Assembly (NCBI GenBank): GCA_964492495.1
Contig: CAZBKJ010000006.1
Coordinates: forward strand, 1 to 52,709
DNA length: 52,709 nucleotides
DNA from: CAZBKJ01 sp964492495
Lineage (GTDB): Bacteria; Patescibacteriota; Microgenomatia; UBA1400; UBA12028
Direction of reading: 5' to 3'
Each line of letters opens with the position of its first letter. Within the stretch, counting starts at the first letter, position 1. The position numbers were made by a program, and so were the translations under genes. Under the pieces are notes generated by a model, which was given only the letters and a program-made list of their open reading frames with translations, did not search any database and had not been told where the DNA came from. Shown one piece after another: positions 24,541-31,291 of this stretch.

Positions 24541-24777
24541 TCTTTTTCTTTCGTGTCTTTTACGTTTTTATTACTTGAAAAAAGTGGGGGAGTCTCGTAT
24601 TCTAGGGCTAGCTCCTACAGGTTGAAACTAAAGGAAAACGTGCAATTTTTCTTCGCATAGTTTCTTTGTGACGGGAGCGCGAGTCTTGTCTCACCGTGGT
24701 GAGATACGCAGCGCACCCACGTAAATAGTCGCGAGGAAACGCATTTTTTCCCTTCGCTTGTGGGAGCTACTTTTTTT
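24541..24777. other. Intergenic region without a supported gene
   Basis: Contains a TCTCACC-GT-GGTGAGA hairpin (around 24689-24704). A minus-strand frame running through this region and the tRNA genes is not credible. Confidence 0.5.
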
Positions 24778-24891
24778 GTGCTGAAGGTAGGATTTATATC
24801 CGCCAGTTGGCGGAGCAATCCCTACGGATGTAAAGTGCTGAGTGTAGGATTCGAATCCGCCGGTTGGCGGAGCAATCCCTACGAGTATAAA
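24778..24891 (-). repeat. Two 57-bp tandem copies derived from the tRNA-Tyr 3' end
   Basis: Copies at 24778-24834 and 24835-24891 have exactly 57 bp each and differ at about 9 positions. A third, partial copy is the 3' end of the tRNA-Tyr gene itself: the first 21 bases from 24892 are identical to copy two. Each copy carries acceptor and T-arm bases (GTGCTGAGTGTAGGATTCGAA) followed by a palindrome CCGCC-N4-GGCGG and ATCCCTAC. Each can fold into a long hairpin. Confidence 0.85.
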
Positions 24892-24892
24892 G

Positions 24893-24975
24893 TGCTGAGT
24901 GTAGGATTCGAACCTACGTAGGGCAAGCCCAGCAGATTTACAGTCTGCCCTCGTTGACCGCTTGAGTAACTCAGC
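24893..24975 (-). tRNA. tRNA-Tyr (GTA)
   Basis: Class II tRNA with a long variable arm. Acceptor GCTGAGT/ACTCAGC, anticodon loop CTGTAAA giving GTA, T-arm GTAGG-TTCGAAT-CCTAC. CCA is not encoded. Its 3' end borders the tandem repeat. Confidence 0.95.
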
Positions 24976-25004
24976 AATAATTTTTCTAGTATAAATTCTG
25001 TATG

Positions 25005-25076
25005 AGCCTAGGGCGAGAATCGAACTCGCGCTCTTTCCCTTACCAAGGGAACGTTTTGCCACTAAACTACCCAGGC
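25005..25076 (-). tRNA. tRNA-Thr (GGT)
   Basis: Acceptor GCCTGGG/CCTAGGC with one G-T pair; anticodon loop TTGGTAA giving GGT; T-arm GCGAG-TTCGATT-CTCGC. No encoded CCA. Its first 10 bases overlap the end of the LAGLIDADG-like gene. Confidence 0.94.
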
Positions 25077-25672
25077 GAAAATTCATCAATTTTCGACAGC
25101 ATCCATTGTTTGAACTTTGTATTATATACTGCCACCGTACATACTCCGAACTTTGACTTTCGTTTGTACGTTCCTTTTCCCTGAGGTGGGACTTGGACTA
25201 TTTTACCAAATTTTTCCAGAGATATGTCGAGTATTTTTGACCAGTACTCAGCCACCAGATCAGTTTGACTATCATTAAAACACACAATACTGTATTTAAT
25301 TTTTTCCCTTTGAATACCACAAATATCAATTAAAAATCTCCGAAAAGTAAGAATCATATTCGGATCAGTATTTGTTACACGAACTGCGTAAGGAGAAACT
25401 TTATTTCCTTCACCCCAATAAATTCCAATGCCTAACCCAAGAAGGAGGGCGTCTGCAGGAGAAGTAACCGATTTAATGAGGAAAGGATCGCCAGTTGGAT
25501 TGTACTTCTGATACAGCGCAACACTTCTGCTTCTACGAGGAATTTGAAGTTTATTCATCCAATATACTACTTTGTGTGGTGAGCATTGAAGTTTCGTGCT
25601 TATTTCCTCTAAAGAGAGGCCTGAAATGTACAGTTCGCGAATCGTATTCGTAAAATTATCATTCATTTTCAT
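25067..25672 (-). CDS. HTH plus LAGLIDADG-like domain protein
   Basis: 201 aa. The N-terminal 45 residues form a helix-turn-helix (ELYISGLSLEEISTKLQCSPHKVVYWM). The rest (about 70-200) matches a family with ALLLGLGIGIYWGEGNK, then VRVTNTDPNMILTFRRFLID and a region ending in VAVYNTKFKQWM. This is the pattern of LAGLIDADG-like single-domain proteins resembling homing endonucleases or WhiA, in which the acidic residue sits in YWGEG. It is a stand-alone gene, not inside an intron or intein. It ends inside tRNA-Thr, next to a tRNA-Tyr with duplicated 3' end. Whether it still cuts DNA or acts as a regulator is open. Confidence 0.7.
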   Translation of the reverse strand: MKMNDNFTNTIRELYISGLSLEEISTKLQCSPHKVVYWMNKLQIPRRSRSVALYQKYNPTGDPFLIKSVTSPADALLLGLGIGIYWGEGNKVSPYAVRVTNTDPNMILTFRRFLIDICGIQREKIKYSIVCFNDSQTDLVAEYWSKILDISLEKFGKIVQVPPQGKGTYKRKSKFGVCTVAVYNTKFKQWMLSKIDEFSPG

Positions 25673-25760
25673 CAGAGTACTGTATATACTAGATTTAGGT
25701 TAAGACTAATTACCTCTAGTGTCAATTCTATTCTCTCTTTTGGCAGATCATTTTCTCTGG

Positions 25761-25766
25761 TACAAT
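25761..25766 (+). promoter_or_regulatory. -10 hexamer for tRNA-Thr (TGT)
   Basis: TGG-TACAAT extended -10 with TTGGCA (25740-25745) as a possible -35, 13 nt before the tRNA. Confidence 0.5.
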
Positions 25767-25779
25767 AAGAAGCTTGATT

Positions 25780-25852
25780 GCCACCTTAGCTCAGCTGGTA
25801 GAGCACCTGTTTTGTAAACAGGTGGTCCAGGGTTCGAGTCCCTGAGGTGGCT
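25780..25852 (+). tRNA. tRNA-Thr (TGT)
   Basis: Acceptor GCCACCT/AGGTGGC, anticodon stem CCTGT-TTTGTAA-ACAGG giving TGT, T-arm CAGGG-TTCGAGT-CCCTG. CCA is not encoded. The small gene at 25890 and rpmG follow. Confidence 0.96.
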
Positions 25853-25889
25853 CAAAGAAAGTTGCAGAAGAAATCAGTAGGAGTGTCAT

Positions 25890-26060
25890 ATGGCAAGACC
25901 AGATAAACCAATATTTGATTTACCAGTAACAGATGAACGTTTGTTAGAGTTTGCTCGAAAAATTTGGGGAGATTTATATACCATAGTGGCTCGGGATACG
26001 GATGAGAATTCATTAGATCTTTCACAATCCAATCCACAAAAAAAAGAGAAAAAGAAGTAA
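25890..26060 (+). CDS. Small hydrophilic protein, unknown
   Basis: 56 aa. ATG with a clear ribosome-binding site TAGGAG (25878-25883) six bases upstream. Sequence MARPDKPIFDLPVTDERL..., ending in a Lys/Glu-rich tail (PQKKEKKK). No membrane segment or Cys. It lies between tRNA-Thr and rpmG and may be co-transcribed. I do not recognise a family; the ribosome-binding site and protein-like composition argue it is real. Confidence 0.65.
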   Translation: MARPDKPIFDLPVTDERLLEFARKIWGDLYTIVARDTDENSLDLSQSNPQKKEKKK

Positions 26061-26126
26061 ACTCTTCCTCCTCTAGGAGAATTCCTTGAGATAAGGTAAA
26101 ATAGATGTTTCTGATAAAGGAGTTTT

Positions 26127-26318
26127 ATGGCAAAAGCAAAAAAGGGTCCACGAGCAATGGTTGCTCTCAAAAGCACCGAGAGTGGTCACATCACCCACTA
26201 TACCAGTCGCAATAAGCGCAATCAGCAAGAAAAAGGCAAAGGAAAACTCGAACTCATGAAGTACGATAATATCCTTCGCAAACACGTGCTTCACAAAGAA
26301 GTAGAAAAGTTGAAATAA
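26127..26318 (+). CDS. rpmG: 50S ribosomal protein L33
   Basis: 63 aa. The ribosome-binding site AAGGAG (26117-26122) lies 4 nt before the ATG. Family features: TGHITHYTSRNKR-like centre (ESGHITHYTSRNKRN) and the conserved C-terminus LELMKYDNILRKHVLHKEVEK. The two CxxC zinc pairs of the C+ form are absent (no Cys at all), so this is a zinc-independent C- variant. Two neighbouring genes follow closely. Confidence 0.93.
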   Translation: MAKAKKGPRAMVALKSTESGHITHYTSRNKRNQQEKGKGKLELMKYDNILRKHVLHKEVEKLK

Positions 26319-26323
26319 TACTC

Positions 26324-26536
26324 ATGTCTTCCTTTGAGACAAGAATATTTCTTCTAGATAGTGTTTTGGGAATTTCATCCCTTGCTCTCATCAATAGTAT
26401 TGAAAAGAAACTTGCATGGGGAGAAAATATCCTTCCAGAAGTTGTTTTATTCTTCGGAATTTCATACCTTTTAGGTACCCAGTATATATTTTGGCCAATC
26501 ATTAAAGAATTTTTAGATGCTGATGAACGAAAATAG
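26324..26536 (+). CDS. Small membrane protein, unknown
   Basis: 70 aa, beginning 5 bp after rpmG, with a hydrophobic segment (about 38-58: ILPEVVLFFGISYLLGTQYIF) and an acidic C-terminus (KEFLDADERK). It ends 4 bp before the next ATG, so it probably belongs to the rpmG transcript. No recognised family. Confidence 0.6.
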   Translation: MSSFETRIFLLDSVLGISSLALINSIEKKLAWGENILPEVVLFFGISYLLGTQYIFWPIIKEFLDADERK

Positions 26537-26540
26537 GACT

Positions 26541-27296
26541 ATGCTCAAACTTCTTTCACTCAACATTGAAGGCGATAATCACTACGAACGTATTTTTCCT
26601 TTTTTTGCCAAAGAAGATCCAGACGTGTTGTGTTTGCAAGAATTTTTCTTGGAAGATCTATCCATGTTTGAAGAAAAACTTGGGATGAAAGGGTATGCAG
26701 TGGGAATGTGGACAACAAACTTGCCAAATACCTCTCGTATTGCGCCAAAGGGAGTCATGGGTGTGGTGATTTTTTCTAAACTTCCATTTCTGCTCAGTGA
26801 ACATGCTTGGTATGTAGGAACAGATCACGAAGTTGTAGAAATGTTTGCAGAGGGCGTGGGGCCAGAAAAAGTAAGCAGAGCATTGCTGTGGGTGGACGTT
26901 GAAAAAGAAGGCAAAAAGTATCGCATCGCCACAACTCATTTTACTTGGTCGCCAGCCGGATCTGTTACCCATACGCAGAGACAACACCTACAGAGTTTGC
27001 TTGAGATAACCACCAACCTTGGAGAGAGTATTGTGTGTGGAGATTTTAATGCTCCACGAGGAAAAGAAATCTTTGAAACGCTTGCTGCTATCTACACAGA
27101 CAATATCCCTCCAAACGTGCACACGACGATGGACAACAAACTGCATCGAATTTCAACGCTGGATCCTTTGGTCGTTGATGTTTTGTTCACGTCATCTATG
27201 TATATTGCAAAGAACGTACATGTCATCGATGGGGTGAGTGATCATTGTGCTGTTGTCGGTGAAATTTCCTCAACAATAGAAAGCTCAGTGCGGTAG
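26541..27296 (+). CDS. Endonuclease/exonuclease/phosphatase (EEP) family hydrolase
   Basis: About 251 aa. EEP motifs in order: LSLNIEG (metal-binding Asn), DVLCLQEF (Glu), ATTHFTW, VCGDFNAPRG (catalytic Asp and Asn), VVDVLFTS and the final SDHCAVVG (Asp-His). All catalytic residues are present. It has no signal peptide, so it is a cytoplasmic phosphodiesterase or phosphatase of unknown substrate. The ATG at 26541 is preferred over 26517, which overlaps the previous gene. The end overlaps the convergent GT-B gene by 12 bp. Confidence 0.88.
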   Translation: MLKLLSLNIEGDNHYERIFPFFAKEDPDVLCLQEFFLEDLSMFEEKLGMKGYAVGMWTTNLPNTSRIAPKGVMGVVIFSKLPFLLSEHAWYVGTDHEVVEMFAEGVGPEKVSRALLWVDVEKEGKKYRIATTHFTWSPAGSVTHTQRQHLQSLLEITTNLGESIVCGDFNAPRGKEIFETLAAIYTDNIPPNVHTTMDNKLHRISTLDPLVVDVLFTSSMYIAKNVHVIDGVSDHCAVVGEISSTIESSVR

Positions 27297-28589
27297 TTGT
27301 CTGAGAATATTTTCAATTCCGTGTGTGAAGTTTGGTGGAAGATGCAAAGAAGCATCAATTGCTGACTCAATCCAACTCTTTTTTCCAACGACTTTGGACA
27401 AGCTTTCGATTTGTTCTGATAATTTTTCTGGAATCGCTCGTCGCGACACACCTAACTGTTCAAAGATATCTCGGATATTGTGTTCCCATTCTCCCCAGGG
27501 CTCAAGTGACAGGAAAAAGCAGCCGGCTGCTGCAGCGTCATACGCCATATCTCCTGAGGGCTTTGTGATAAATCCATCTGCCCAAGGAAAGGCATACTTA
27601 ATAAGAAGCTCATTTGACTCTACGATATGCGGTGAATGGAGAATTCGAAGAGCTGAGTTTATATCATCTCGGTTGCTTGTAGGAATGGAGTTTTCCTTTG
27701 CCACCTCATGCATGCGTTCACGAAGATCTTGGTGAACGCCGACATACAAAATAACTTGAATTTTTCCAGCTTGTATTCCACCTGCAAGCGACTGCAAACA
27801 ACGTTCAATTTCCTTGCTATTGGTTCCCAGTCCTCCTGTGGCAATGACCAATCGAAGAGGTCTTTTTGTATATGCGGTAGCAGATTTTTTTTCTCTGCAG
27901 GAAACGATACGAGGATCAACAGGAGGGCCAGTCACGATCACCCGGCGAGGATCAAGCTCTTTTTCCATTACTTCGGCTAGCTCTAGAGCTTCAGTTTTTG
28001 TCTTTTCATCAAACACACAGAAGCGAATATTGGCAAGCTCCGCGTGATCCAGATATTGCGGACGAACATGCGGATCTGTGATAACCTGAACGACCTGTTT
28101 TCCCAGACCAGCTAGAATGTTTCCTGCCTCATAGTGAAACGACAAAATAGGTCGATTGACGTGCTCAAAGAGGTGTAACAGGGGAGTGGTGATCGATTTT
28201 GTAATGGGTAGTTTGCTGCGTACTTTGGTATCGATCAAATCTTTCAACTTTTTTAAGATGGAGTTACGTGCCATGAGCTTACCCACTTCTTCGGTGAACT
28301 CAATGGTATTCCAATCTTCTCGTAAGACATAGTTTGTTGGATCAACTAACCATGCTTTACGTGGGTCTATGGTGTTTCCCCATCGTTGGATGACTGCAGC
28401 AAGCGCCATACTGTAGTGGGCTCGAGAAAACAATACTTCATCCTGCGTATATCCAAAGTAGTTTTTGACTCCATGAAAGCGAGCTAATTCGTCGCGGAAG
28501 CTCGCAGCCACGGTCACTATCGGAACCTGGGTGGTCTCGAGGTACTTTTTGTCCTTGGCAAGCAAAGGATAGTTTTCAAACATGTCCAT
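27285..28589 (-). CDS. GT-B-type glycosyltransferase-like protein
   Basis: 434 aa, soluble. The C-terminal half looks like the MurG/MGDG-synthase class of GT-B enzymes: LRLVIATGGLGTNSKEIERC (nucleotide-sugar loop region), then WADGFITKPSGDMAYDAAAAGCFFLSLEPWGEWE, matching the donor-binding loop with conserved Lys-Pro-Ser-Gly and a Pro-containing turn. The N-terminal acceptor half is less clear (TDPHVRPQYLDHAELANIRFCVF). Donor and acceptor are unknown. It is convergent with the EEP gene, with a 12-bp overlap at the 3' ends. Its start codon lies about 80 bp upstream of the divergent tRNA-Trp. Confidence 0.7.
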   Translation of the reverse strand: MDMFENYPLLAKDKKYLETTQVPIVTVAASFRDELARFHGVKNYFGYTQDEVLFSRAHYSMALAAVIQRWGNTIDPRKAWLVDPTNYVLREDWNTIEFTEEVGKLMARNSILKKLKDLIDTKVRSKLPITKSITTPLLHLFEHVNRPILSFHYEAGNILAGLGKQVVQVITDPHVRPQYLDHAELANIRFCVFDEKTKTEALELAEVMEKELDPRRVIVTGPPVDPRIVSCREKKSATAYTKRPLRLVIATGGLGTNSKEIERCLQSLAGGIQAGKIQVILYVGVHQDLRERMHEVAKENSIPTSNRDDINSALRILHSPHIVESNELLIKYAFPWADGFITKPSGDMAYDAAAAGCFFLSLEPWGEWEHNIRDIFEQLGVSRRAIPEKLSEQIESLSKVVGKKSWIESAIDASLHLPPNFTHGIENILRQLPH

Positions 28590-28670
28590 GATACAAAGGG
28601 TAGCATAGAAATATTGATGTTTACTAGAATGATCTCAATTTTCTTCCAGAGATGGTAAAATGAGAGTAAT

Positions 28671-28741
28671 AGGGGCGTAGGTTAATGGTAGACCAAGGGA
28701 CTCCAAATCCCTTAGTGAGGGTTCGATTCCTTCCGCCCCTG
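28671..28741 (+). tRNA. tRNA-Trp (CCA)
   Basis: Acceptor AGGGGCG/CGCCCCT, anticodon loop CTCCAAA giving CCA, T-arm GAGGG-TTCGATT-CCTTC. The 3' CCA is not encoded. TAAAAT at 28656-28661 may be its -10. Confidence 0.96.
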
Positions 28742-28834
28742 CAAAATATTCTCGAACCTAAGTAATAGGTGAACAAATCAATCCAAAATAAGGCGTTTTT
28801 TTAGCACCATTTTCTCCGTCCTTGATCAGCTTGA

Positions 28835-28840
28835 TATACT
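28835..28840 (+). promoter_or_regulatory. -10 hexamer for the 28848 gene
   Basis: TATACT followed by 7 nt and ATG; no ribosome-binding site. Confidence 0.5.
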
Positions 28841-28847
28841 TCCTGAT

Positions 28848-29249
28848 ATGGAAAAAAGAATAATAACGTACCTTGATTTGTCGAAGCCATGGGTGGCAGG
28901 TTTTTTAACTTACCTATCCACTCTAATTGATGCTGAAATTACAAATTGCTCAAGTCTTGATGACATCTCAACAGAATTAAAATCAGGTAAAGATCATAAC
29001 GTACTGATTGTTGATCCATATTTCGGAAGTGACCAGAGTGGATTAGAAACCTATAGAGCTTCAAAGAGAATCTACAGAGATAATCCTGATGCAATATTAG
29101 TGGCAATCTCAGATGGTTTTACAAATGTGCAGGCCATAAATTCTGCATTGTTGACGCATCAAATTGACGACCTAATAATCATCCCAGAAACTGGCGATTT
29201 TGATGCTCGAGCATTAGGAGACTTGAACGTCGCTCTCACTAGGTCTTAA
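28848..29249 (+). CDS. Receiver-like (CheY-fold) protein
   Basis: 133 aa. The pattern of a response-regulator receiver is visible: NVLIVDPYFGSDQSGLETYR with Asp56 at the phospho-acceptor strand, AILVAISDG at the Thr/Ser strand and a final helix. The first acidic pair (usually DD near residue 10) is weak (YLDLS), and no conserved Lys is clear near DDLIIIPETG. It may be an atypical receiver or only a structural relative. No output domain. It begins the accessory region downstream of tRNA-Trp. Confidence 0.5.
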   Translation: MEKRIITYLDLSKPWVAGFLTYLSTLIDAEITNCSSLDDISTELKSGKDHNVLIVDPYFGSDQSGLETYRASKRIYRDNPDAILVAISDGFTNVQAINSALLTHQIDDLIIIPETGDFDARALGDLNVALTRS

Positions 29250-29255
29250 TAAATA

Positions 29256-29285
29256 GGTTCGAACATCCTAGTTCGACAGGCTCAC
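29256..29285. repeat. Short inverted repeat with TTCGACAGGCTCAC
   Basis: GTTCGAAC followed by CCTAGTTCGAC and AGGCTCAC. The TTCGACAGGCTCA word resembles dispersed intergenic palindromes seen in many bacterial genomes. Only this copy is in the window. Confidence 0.25.
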
Positions 29286-29335
29286 TATTGAAGATCCACG
29301 AGACCCTGCAAAGAATGCTACTACTTCTCATGGTT

Positions 29336-29364
29336 TTGACATATACAATAGAGTTCAGATAATA
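29336..29364 (+). promoter_or_regulatory. Promoter for the DNRLRE protein gene
   Basis: TTGACA (29336-29341), 17-bp spacer, ATAATA (29359-29364), about 23 nt before the ATG. Confidence 0.45.
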
Positions 29365-29387
29365 CTGATACTTAAAACAGCGAGTCT

Positions 29388-30290
29388 ATGTCAGATCAAG
29401 TTCCGCCAATTATCACTCCAGCTTCACAAGGTGAACAGCCAGTTGACCCAGGGATTTCAAGTGAACCTGTTCAATCACGACCAAAGTTTCTTCACTTTAT
29501 CATTGGAGGATTTTTTCTTCTTGTAGTGGTACTGCTTCTCCTTTTTCGTTTTCGATCCACAAGAACACAGGATGAGCTTTCTCCATCTCCTTCCCCTGAG
29601 ACCCCAATACCAGTAGAAACATCCACTCCATCGGTGAGTATGGAAGAAACTTTTGCACCTGCACCACTATACACTGCTACTCCGACTCCAAAACCAATCA
29701 CACAACCAACACGGACACCAACAACAAAGCCTACAAGTACCTCAATAGTGTCGCCAACGCCTGTACCAACACCACTATCAAAAATTGTTACGAAGCAAGG
29801 GGGTCAAGACGGCTATGTCACAGATTGGCCATCGACGAGCATGAATGAGATCCTTGTCGGGCGAACAACAAGTGCTGTGTATCGTGGTTTCGTTAGTTTT
29901 GATATCGGAGAAATTCCTTCCAACGCAACGATTGTGAAAGCGACATTACGTTTGTATCAGTACTCACTTCTCAATGATCCGTATCAGGCTCTTGGTGCTC
30001 TCAAGATTGATCATTTGGATTATGGCACCACATTGGAGAATGATGATTTCAATGGAGGGAATGTGTATAGTGCGTCGTTTGCAACTTTTGGTACATCTTA
30101 TTTTCCAGAATGGAAAAACCTCGATGTTACAGAGCAAGTAAAAAAGGATCATGCCACTCACACAAGTTCGCAGTTTCGCCTTCACTTTACAACAGAAGAG
30201 CGAGGCGGTCCGAATCTTGCCACCTTTTCAAATCCTTCAGCCACCGGGACAAGTGATATCCCACAACTAGTGATCGAGTATACGCAGTAA
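29388..30290 (+). CDS. Membrane-anchored DNRLRE/CBM96-type surface protein
   Basis: 300 aa. The cytoplasmic N-terminus (1-33) is followed by one membrane helix (about 35-54), a long Pro/Thr/Ser stalk (about 58-135, TPTPKPITQPTRTPTTKPT) and a C-terminal beta domain (about 140-300). The last has the DNRLRE pattern: EILVGRTTSAVYRGFVSFDIGEIPSNATIVKATLRLY and a closing DIPQLVIEYT. Such domains are found in polysaccharide-binding and wall-associated proteins. Similar domains recur in the 46315 gene. The protein would be displayed outside the cell on a stalk. Confidence 0.8.
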   Translation: MSDQVPPIITPASQGEQPVDPGISSEPVQSRPKFLHFIIGGFFLLVVVLLLLFRFRSTRTQDELSPSPSPETPIPVETSTPSVSMEETFAPAPLYTATPTPKPITQPTRTPTTKPTSTSIVSPTPVPTPLSKIVTKQGGQDGYVTDWPSTSMNEILVGRTTSAVYRGFVSFDIGEIPSNATIVKATLRLYQYSLLNDPYQALGALKIDHLDYGTTLENDDFNGGNVYSASFATFGTSYFPEWKNLDVTEQVKKDHATHTSSQFRLHFTTEERGGPNLATFSNPSATGTSDIPQLVIEYTQ

Positions 30291-30351
30291 AATACGAACA
30301 GATCTTACTTTTCACTTACGCGTCTATTAACACTTCTCGACCCTCGATCTC

Positions 30352-30357
30352 TATCAT
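30352..30357 (+). promoter_or_regulatory. -10 hexamer for the 24-codon gene
   Basis: TATCAT followed by exactly 6 nt and ATG 30364, the same geometry as neighbouring leaderless genes. Confidence 0.4.
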
Positions 30358-30363
30358 TCTGAC

Positions 30364-30438
30364 ATGATCAAGTTTCTGTTTTGGCCTTCTATTATCATTA
30401 GCATTGTTGTAACGATTGTCCTGAACATTATCTTTTAG
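30364..30438 (+). CDS. Possible 24-residue membrane microprotein
   Basis: Begins MIKFLFWPSIIIS and is almost entirely one hydrophobic helix, ending in Phe before TAG. Evidence that it is translated: a -10 box exactly 6 nt upstream, as in other genes here, and a non-random, membrane-helix composition. It lies between two genes for secreted proteins. Function unknown. Confidence 0.4.
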   Translation: MIKFLFWPSIIISIVVTIVLNIIF

Positions 30439-30510
30439 GGAGTCATTGGAAAATACAATCCTTACATTTCCTTTACATGCAACAGTATTACTTTTTTAGG
30501 CAAGATTCGG

Positions 30511-30516
30511 TATAGT
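30511..30516 (+). promoter_or_regulatory. -10 hexamer for the 30523 gene
   Basis: TATAGT, then 6 nt, then ATG; no ribosome-binding site. Confidence 0.55.
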
Positions 30517-30522
30517 CGGTCT

Positions 30523-31170
30523 ATGAAAAACATTCTCACGCTTATCGTTGTTTTAGCCGTTCTCGTAGGAGGAGTTGTGTACGTTGTGGCTACTGCCCAG
30601 AAAAATACCCAGACTGTCGTGAACACAACCACAAATGATATACCTGCAACTGCCACTCCGGCACCAGATCAATTTATTTCCGCTTCTCCTGACACAAGCG
30701 CTCTTCGTGCAGGTGGAAGTAGTCACCTTGATAGTCAAGGAGTGTATAGCTTCTTGTATCCCAACGACTACACACTTGATAGCCAAGCTGGAGATCCATA
30801 CACACGTATCAGTAAACGAGGAGCGACTCAACAAGGACAAACGGAAATCTATGACGGTGTTCTGATTGTGTTTGAGTCCATTGAGTTGAAAGGACAATCC
30901 CTTGAAGAATGGGTTGATGATCGTATCCAACAAGCTGTTGATAATGGAACGCCTGAAATTACCGCTCCCAAGAAAGCAACCACACTCTCATCGTATCCGG
31001 GATTTACCTATCAAACTGGTGGATTTGGAAGCGCAAAGTACTTGATCGTACAAAAAGATGCAGAGTCACCACATGCGGTGAGTATAAGTTACTTGGTTGC
31101 AGATCCTGAAAACAAAAACTACCAAGCTGAAGTTGATGCAGTTCTCACGACTCTGGAACTACTCAAGTAA
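30523..31170 (+). CDS. Secreted PsbP-like domain protein (paralogue 1)
   Basis: 215 aa. N-terminal membrane anchor or signal (about 4-24), a Thr/Pro linker, then a domain starting GVYSFLYPNDYTLDSQ with a YPxxY-type motif as in PsbP-fold proteins. The block TQQGQTEIYDGVLIVFE is nearly identical to that of the gene at 43391, so the two are paralogues. It ends with a strand-helix pair (QAEVDAVLTTLELLK). It is likely an extracytoplasmic anchored protein of unknown ligand. Confidence 0.7.
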   Translation: MKNILTLIVVLAVLVGGVVYVVATAQKNTQTVVNTTTNDIPATATPAPDQFISASPDTSALRAGGSSHLDSQGVYSFLYPNDYTLDSQAGDPYTRISKRGATQQGQTEIYDGVLIVFESIELKGQSLEEWVDDRIQQAVDNGTPEITAPKKATTLSSYPGFTYQTGGFGSAKYLIVQKDAESPHAVSISYLVADPENKNYQAEVDAVLTTLELLK

Positions 31171-31279
31171 TTCTTTGTGGCGATTGTTGAAAAACAATTC
31201 AACATGAACGTGATGTTTTTTTCACTATAGCTTTTTTTATACCGCTTCTCCAGTCTTGTGTAAGCTCATCCGTATCAGA

Positions 31280-31285
31280 TATAGT
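31280..31285 (+). promoter_or_regulatory. -10 hexamer for the giant surface protein
   Basis: TATAGT, 6 nt, ATG 31292. An upstream in-frame TTG at 31256 would lie before this promoter and is rejected. Confidence 0.55.
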
Positions 31286-31291
31286 GAAAGG

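Noticed and set aside
24691..25089. Minus-strand 132-codon frame with repeated GIAPPTGG words
   Set aside because: It translates through tRNA-Tyr, tRNA-Thr and the 57-bp repeats; the words are the palindrome read as protein.
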